Shown here: positions 60,193 through 64,000 of the stretch, piece by piece | Numbering within the stretch: position 1 is the stretch's first letter | How the letters are laid out: every line of letters begins with the position of its first letter | From: CAVXDY01 sp963760715 | GTDB taxonomy: Bacteria; Actinomycetota; Thermoleophilia; Miltoncostaeales; Miltoncostaeaceae | NCBI GenBank assembly: GCA_963760715.1 | Contig: CAVXDY010000004.1 | Location: 186,001-250,000, forward strand | DNA: 64,000 bases | Direction of reading: 5' to 3' | Translations under genes and position numbers: made by a program | Notes under the pieces: generated by a model | What the model was told of the DNA's origin: nothing | Seen by the model: the letters and a program-made list of their open reading frames with translations, nothing else | Database searches by the model: none

Positions 60193-61443
60193 TCACCGCG
60201 AGGGGAGCTCGCGCACGGCCTCGGGGACGAGCGCCTCCAGCGGCACGCCCGGGTCGCGCAGGCGGGCGGGGTCGACCGGTGCGCGCGAGCGGATGAGGGC
60301 CTGGATGGGCTCGGCGACGTCCCAGACGTTGATGTTCATCCCGGCGGCGACGCGCCCCTCGGCCAGCCAGAAGGCGATCAGCTCGCGGCTCTCGAGGTCC
60401 CCGCGCAGCACCACCTCGTCGGAGCCGCGGGCGAGGCCCGAGTACTCCATGCCCACGTCGTACTGGTCGGAGAAGAAGTACGGGATGCGGTCGTAGGGCT
60501 CGTCGCGGCCGAGCATGTTGCGCGCCGCCGCCGGGCCCTGGTTGAGGGCGTTCGCCCAGTGCTCCACGCGCACGCGCCGCCGGTAGAAGGGGTGCGTGGC
60601 GTTCGCGACGTCGCCGGCCGCGTAGACGCCGGGGACGCTCGCGCGCAGGGTGGCGTCCACGAGGACCCCGTCGTCCACCGCGAGCCCGGCGGCCTCGGCG
60701 AGCTGCGTGCGCGGGACCACGCCGACCCCGACGAGGACGGCCGAGCAGTCGATCGTGCGCCCACCGGCCAGGCGGACGCGCTCCACCCGGCCCGTGCCCT
60801 CGATGGCCTCCAGGGCGGCGCCCGCCAGGAACTCGACCCCGTGCTCGCGGTGGAGGTCCGCGTAGAGCCGCCCGACGGTCGGGCCGAGGACGTTCTCGAG
60901 CGGCACCGCCAACCGCTCCAGGAGGGTCACCTCCACGCCCAGCTGCCGCGCCGAGGCCGCGGCCTCGGAGCCGATCCAGCCGGCGCCGACCACCACCAGC
61001 CGGCCGGCCGCCCCCAGCGCCGCCTGCAGGCGCCGGCCGTCGGCGAGCGTGCGCAGGTGAAGGACGCCGTCCAGGCCGGCGCCCGGCACGCCCAGGCGGC
61101 GTGGCTCGGCGCCGGTCGCGAGCAGCAGGCGGTCCCAGGGCAGCCGCTGTCCGTCGGCCAAGCTGACGGTGCGCCCGCCGGTGTCGATCGCCGTGACGGC
61201 CGATTCGGTGCGGAGTTCGATCGCGCGGTCCTCGTAGAAGCCGGCGTCGTGCACGTAGACCTCGTCGGGCCCGACCTCGCCGCGGAGATGTTCCTTGGAG
61301 AGCGGGGGTCGCTCGTAGGGCCGCTCGGCCTCGTCGCCCACGAGGACCAGGCTCCCCTCGTATCCCTCCTCGCGCAGCGTCTGCGCCGCCTTGGCGCCGG
61401 CAAGGCCGGCGCCCACGATCACGATGTTTCGGGGCTCTCTCAC
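60193..61443 (-). CDS. FAD/NAD(P)-dependent oxidoreductase (ferredoxin reductase type)
   Basis: 416 residues from GTG 61443. Two nucleotide-binding domains: VIVGAGLAGAKAAQTLREEG (FAD), VVGAGWIGSEAAASARQLGV (NAD), and the late FAD site VYAAGDVANA. A YERPPLSKEHLRG motif near residue 50 and the C-terminal VWDVAEPIQALI match rubredoxin/ferredoxin reductases of monooxygenase systems. The start overlaps the stop of the small gene before it (GTGA), so the two are co-translated. Confidence 0.9.
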   Translation of the reverse strand: MREPRNIVIVGAGLAGAKAAQTLREEGYEGSLVLVGDEAERPYERPPLSKEHLRGEVGPDEVYVHDAGFYEDRAIELRTESAVTAIDTGGRTVSLADGQRLPWDRLLLATGAEPRRLGVPGAGLDGVLHLRTLADGRRLQAALGAAGRLVVVGAGWIGSEAAASARQLGVEVTLLERLAVPLENVLGPTVGRLYADLHREHGVEFLAGAALEAIEGTGRVERVRLAGGRTIDCSAVLVGVGVVPRTQLAEAAGLAVDDGVLVDATLRASVPGVYAAGDVANATHPFYRRRVRVEHWANALNQGPAAARNMLGRDEPYDRIPYFFSDQYDVGMEYSGLARGSDEVVLRGDLESRELIAFWLAEGRVAAGMNINVWDVAEPIQALIRSRAPVDPARLRDPGVPLEALVPEAVRELPSR

Positions 61444-61667
61444 GACGTCTCCTCGGATCTGGGGCGAAGGGGGGCCAGGATGCGGCCGGCCAGCGGCGGC
61501 GGGCAGCCCCGCTCGGTGAGCTCGATGAGCGCGTGGAGGTCGTAGCCGGCGTCCCCGGCGAGGACCCGCGCGAGGTGCGGGGGGAAGCCCGCCCGGCAGA
61601 GCAGCCGCCGGCGCCAGTTGACGATCGCGTCGTCGGGCGTGCGCGTGTGCGGACCCTGAGCGTTCAT
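61440..61667 (-). CDS. Small protein coupled to the reductase, unknown
   Basis: 75 residues from ATG 61667. Contains IVNWRRRLLCRAGFPPHLAR and DLHALIELTERGCPPPLAGR then ILAPL. Similar short proteins occur beside FAD reductases in actinobacteria, as far as I recall; the function is unknown. Its TGA overlaps the reductase GTG. Confidence 0.65.
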   Translation of the reverse strand: MNAQGPHTRTPDDAIVNWRRRLLCRAGFPPHLARVLAGDAGYDLHALIELTERGCPPPLAGRILAPLRPRSEETS

Positions 61668-61697
61668 ACCGGGTGAGTGACCGCCCGGCCCGGACTC

Positions 61698-62327
61698 TTA
61701 CCCCCGGTGGCCCGCGCCGCGCCGCCCGATCAGCTCGAAGAACTCCTGCCGGGTGCGCGGATCCTCGCGCAGGCGGCCGCGGAGGGCCGAGGTGGTGGTG
61801 AGCGCGCCCGGCTGGCGGACGCCCCGGAGGCTCATGCACATGTGCGTCGCCTCGATCACCACGCCCGCCCCCCGCGGCCGCAGGGTCCGCTCGAGCCAGT
61901 CGGCGACCTCGCCGGTCAGGCGCTCCTGCACCTGGAGCCGGCGGGCCCGGTGCTCCACCAGGCGCGGGAGCTTCGACAACCCCACGATGCGGTCCCCCGG
62001 GAGGTATCCGATGTGGGCGACGCCGACGAAGGGCAGCAGGTGGTGCTCGCACAGCGACGAGAACGCGATGTCGGAGACGATCACGAGCTCGTCGTAGTCG
62101 CCGTCGTTCGGGAAGGTCGTCGCCTGGAAGGGCTCGGGCCGGAGCAGTTCGGCGAAGGCCGAGGCGACCCGGCGGGGCGTCTCCCGGAGGGCCTCGGTGC
62201 CGCGGTCGACCCCGAGGGCGTCCAGCAGCTCGGCCACCGCCCGCTCGGCGCGCTCGCGGTCCACGCCGGGCGAGGGCGCCTCGTGAAGCGCGGCCCCGCC
62301 CGGGCGATGGCCGTTGGCGTGGCTCAC
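61698..62327 (-). CDS. folE: GTP cyclohydrolase I
   Basis: 209 residues from GTG 62327. Converts GTP to dihydroneopterin triphosphate, first step of folate synthesis. Visible are SSLCEHHLLPFVGVAHIGYL (zinc ligands Cys and His), GLSKLPRLVEHRARRLQVQE, and EATHMCMSLRGVR with the second Cys. The N-terminus has about 25 low-complexity residues before the first helix (VDRERAERAVAELLDALGVD). Preceded by a 30-codon ORF whose stop overlaps this start. Confidence 0.96.
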   Translation of the reverse strand: MSHANGHRPGGAALHEAPSPGVDRERAERAVAELLDALGVDRGTEALRETPRRVASAFAELLRPEPFQATTFPNDGDYDELVIVSDIAFSSLCEHHLLPFVGVAHIGYLPGDRIVGLSKLPRLVEHRARRLQVQERLTGEVADWLERTLRPRGAGVVIEATHMCMSLRGVRQPGALTTTSALRGRLREDPRTRQEFFELIGRRGAGHRG

Positions 62328-62416
62328 GCGGGTTGGCGGACCTTCGGGATGGTCGGGGTGGGAGTGCGGTCGAACGGGCAGGCCCGGCGGATGAAGAGGA
62401 TTCCCTCGGCGATCAT
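62324..62416 (-). CDS. 30-codon ORF coupled to folE
   Basis: ATG 62416 with SD-like CAGGAG seven bases upstream; encodes MIAEGILFIRRACPFDRTPT and stops in an overlap with the folE GTG (GTGA). Might be a leader peptide controlling folE, or chance. No similarity known to me. Confidence 0.35.
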   Translation of the reverse strand: MIAEGILFIRRACPFDRTPTPTIPKVRQPA

Positions 62417-62481
62417 CGCGTTCTCCTGTGGGGTCGGGAATGTCTGTCGTACCGGGTGAGTGTCGTCCCGGAGTGCATCCC

Positions 62482-63059
62482 TTACGTCTCGCGGAACCGG
62501 CCTCCGTCCAGCGTGCAGAGCGGCGGGCGCCGCACGAGCTCCGCGTCGGCCCTCTCCAGGACGAAGCCGTCGTCGCGACGGGAGGGCCGCGCGTAGGGCC
62601 GCGCCGCCGTGAGGGGGACCGGCGCGCGCCCCTCCTCGGCGAGGCGGTCGAGCACGCCCTGGGTGATCTCGTATCCCATCCGCCCGAGGGCGGCGGTCGA
62701 TTGGTGGCGGTGCCGGCGCTGTCCCAGATCCGCCTGCGCCAGGCCGGCGAGGCCGAGGTGGCGCCACAGGTCCACCAGGAGGCCCACCTCCACGGCGTAG
62801 CCGGTGAAGAACGGGGTGCGCCGCAGGATCTCGGTACGCCCCGCCGCCTCGCCGGCGAGCGGCTGCACAGCGCCTCGCCCTTGCCCGGCTCGGGTGAGAT
62901 GCCCGGCAGGATCTCGTGAGCCGCGAAGACCTCGGCGCCGGCGTCCGAAGCCGCCCGCGCCGTGGCGTCCCCTCTGTCCGAGTCGATCACCACGATCTGG
63001 TCCACCAGCCCGCGGGGGCCCGGCAGGGCCACCGAGACACGGCTGATCCGTCGTGGGGG
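62482..63059 (-). pseudogene. Glucosyl-3-phosphoglycerate synthase, internally deleted
   Basis: Two frames hold parts of a GpgS-like GT2/GT81 glycosyltransferase. From about 63050 to 62876: RISRVSVALP, then GPRGLVDQIVVIDSD, EILPGISPEPGKGEAL. From about 62876 to 62482: VQPLAGEAAGRTEILRRTPF, FTGYAVEVGLLVDL, QADLGQRRHRHQSTAALGRM, ALGRMGYEITQGVLDRL. Intact enzymes have around 100 further residues between GKGEAL and VQPLAGE, including the DxD metal motif, and more before GPRGLVDQ. With both missing and a frame change at the junction, the gene cannot make the active enzyme (methylglucose lipopolysaccharide/glucosylglycerate path). Confidence 0.7.
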
Positions 63060-63293
63060 CTACGGCGCCTGCTCGCCGCCGACGAGGGCGCGCAGGCTCT
63101 CGTGATCCTCCCGGCAGGCCGGGCAGCCGACCAGGTGCGCCTGCATCCCGGGGACGGCCGACTCGGCATCCCGGCCGGCGAGCTCGAGATCGACGTAGCG
63201 GTCGAGCTCCTCGAAGCACTCCTCGCAGCCGATCTCGGGCCGGCCCGGGCCGAGGAGAGCGAGCAGCGCCTGAGTGAGGTCCGGTCGGTCCAT
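63060..63293 (-). CDS. Zinc-finger anti-sigma factor
   Basis: 77 residues from ATG 63293. Zf-HC2 type: CEECFEELDRYVDLELAGRD in the first half, then MQAHLVGCPACREDHESL, giving the HxxxCxxC zinc site. Overlaps the sigma factor stop (ATGA), the usual sigma/anti-sigma pairing. No membrane helix, so it would be a soluble anti-sigma that may sense redox or metals. Confidence 0.85.
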   Translation of the reverse strand: MDRPDLTQALLALLGPGRPEIGCEECFEELDRYVDLELAGRDAESAVPGMQAHLVGCPACREDHESLRALVGGEQAP

Positions 63294-63994
63294 CAGCCTC
63301 TCGCCTCCAGCCAGTCGGGGGTGACCCCGCACTCCGCGAGGCGGGCGCGGAGCTTGCGCCGCGCGTCGTGCAGCGTCTTGTAGAGCGCGCCGCGCGTGGT
63401 CCCGAGCCGTTCGGCGAGGACGTCGATCGGCACGCCGTTCAGCGCGAGGGCGACGAGCACCTCCCGCTGGTGGGGGGTCAGGATCTCGCGGACCGCCTCC
63501 TGCAGCACCGCGAAGAGCTGCGACTGCTCGGCGTCCTGGTGCGGCGTGGTCCCGGTGGTGGAGAAGAACGCCCAGGCCTCCGGCTCCAGGGGCACCTCGC
63601 GCCCCTGCCACGCCCGCCGGCGCAGCCTGACGGCGGCCTCGAGGAGGGCGAACTTGTAGGCCCACGTCGTGAAGCGGCTCTCGCCGCGGAAGTCGTCCAG
63701 GCGTCGCAGAACGCTCATCAGCGCGTCGTCGGCGGCCTCCATGGCGATGTCGGGCAGCTCATCGCCCCGCAGGTGCGGGAGGGCGGGGCGACGGCGGGCC
63801 ACCTCGAAGCGCGCCGCCCCGAGGAGGAGGGCGTGCAGACGGGCCACGGCGGCGTCGTGGTCGGCGCCTCGCGACCGAAGCCCCCGCAGCCATTCGCGCG
63901 AGTCCGGGTCGAGGTGGGCGGTGCTCGGGGCCGGGGCCACGGCGCGCGAGTGTACGGCGGCGGGTGCGGCTCCGGTTCGCGCGGTGGCCCTCAT
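63293..63994 (-). CDS. ECF-type sigma factor
   Basis: 233 residues. Region 2 (HALLLGAARFEVARRRP, MSVLRRLDDFRGESRFTTWA, YKFALLEAAVRLRRRAWQGR) and region 4 (LTPHQREVLVALALNGVPID, VLAERLGTTRGALYKTLHDA). Its N-terminus has a 30-residue disordered head. Co-translated with the downstream zinc-finger anti-sigma gene, which should hold it inactive until a stress signal. Start ATG 63994 lies near the window edge, so the promoter is not seen. Confidence 0.88.
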   Translation of the reverse strand: MRATARTGAAPAAVHSRAVAPAPSTAHLDPDSREWLRGLRSRGADHDAAVARLHALLLGAARFEVARRRPALPHLRGDELPDIAMEAADDALMSVLRRLDDFRGESRFTTWAYKFALLEAAVRLRRRAWQGREVPLEPEAWAFFSTTGTTPHQDAEQSQLFAVLQEAVREILTPHQREVLVALALNGVPIDVLAERLGTTRGALYKTLHDARRKLRARLAECGVTPDWLEARG

Positions 63995-64000
63995 GACCGA

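Noticed and set aside
60037..60496. Extension of the beta-helix frame past its expected end
   Set aside because: The sequence is antisense to the reductase gene and consists of arginine- and alanine-rich residues; the frame breaks explain it better.
1..64000. CRISPR arrays, rRNA genes or insertion sequences
   Set aside because: No regularly spaced repeat, no rRNA sequence and no transposase motif were seen on either strand.

Overview
This window reads as the chromosome of a very GC-rich actinobacterium. I favour class Thermoleophilia, because it combines menaquinone genes of the futalosine route, a Bacillus-type split cytochrome bc complex (QcrA, QcrB, QcrC fused to cytochrome c), many GTG starts, stop/start overlaps between genes, and several genes whose -10-like hexamer lies only 6 to 8 bases before the start codon (leaderless transcripts). 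The class is an inference. There is no rRNA, no CRISPR array and no recognisable insertion sequence; one tRNA (Lys, CTT) is present.

Layout. 1-1.5 kb: end of a membrane protein gene, aat and a short-chain dehydrogenase. 1.5-6.9 kb: a tightly overlapping operon hemB, a fused two-domain siroheme-decarboxylase-like protein, hemL, an unknown prenyl-synthase-like protein, ubiD. 6.9-9.2 kb: Rieske, cytochrome b and cytochrome b/c fusion. 9.3-14.4 kb: ubiX, menG, a polyprenyl diphosphate synthase, a protein resembling only the C-terminal part of MqnC/MqnE, mqnA, mqnC and a rhodanese. Together with an mqnX-like amidohydrolase at 18.5 kb, these genes make menaquinone and the complex that uses it. 14.4-20.4 kb: a frameshifted GGDEF protein, a zinc-ribbon protein, lipA, dcd, tatA and a TPR protein.

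20.4-27.5 kb: a probable genomic island at tRNA-Lys, bounded by a 39-bp direct repeat of the tRNA 3' end. It carries a FAD monooxygenase, an MMPL exporter, a small protein and a divergent LuxR-type ATPase regulator, but no integrase. 27.5-30.5 kb: an O-methyltransferase, a cysteine-containing HTH regulator and a DUF6457 protein. 30.6-40.2 kb: narGHJI, a nitrate/nitrite transporter, a cupin and moeA, i.e. anaerobic nitrate respiration with a molybdenum-cofactor gene; menaquinol from the quinone genes would feed NarI.

40.3-64 kb is accessory or household: a glycolate/lactate-type FAD oxidase with a DJ-1 protein and a divergent FadR-type regulator over a palindromic operator; a PhoX/DUF839 secreted protein; an HxlR regulator facing an SDR and a drug exporter across a perfect 19-bp inverted repeat; an ECF sigma factor with its YCII partner; a frameshifted beta-propeller lactonase; a delta-60 repeat protein; a cation/proton antiporter; a hydrolase; a methyltransferase; a secreted beta-helix protein with two C-terminal frameshifts; a ferredoxin-reductase-like enzyme; folE; a decayed glucosyl-3-phosphoglycerate synthase; and an anti-sigma/sigma pair. 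Several frame disruptions between 15 and 60 kb may be sequencing errors and should be checked against reads.
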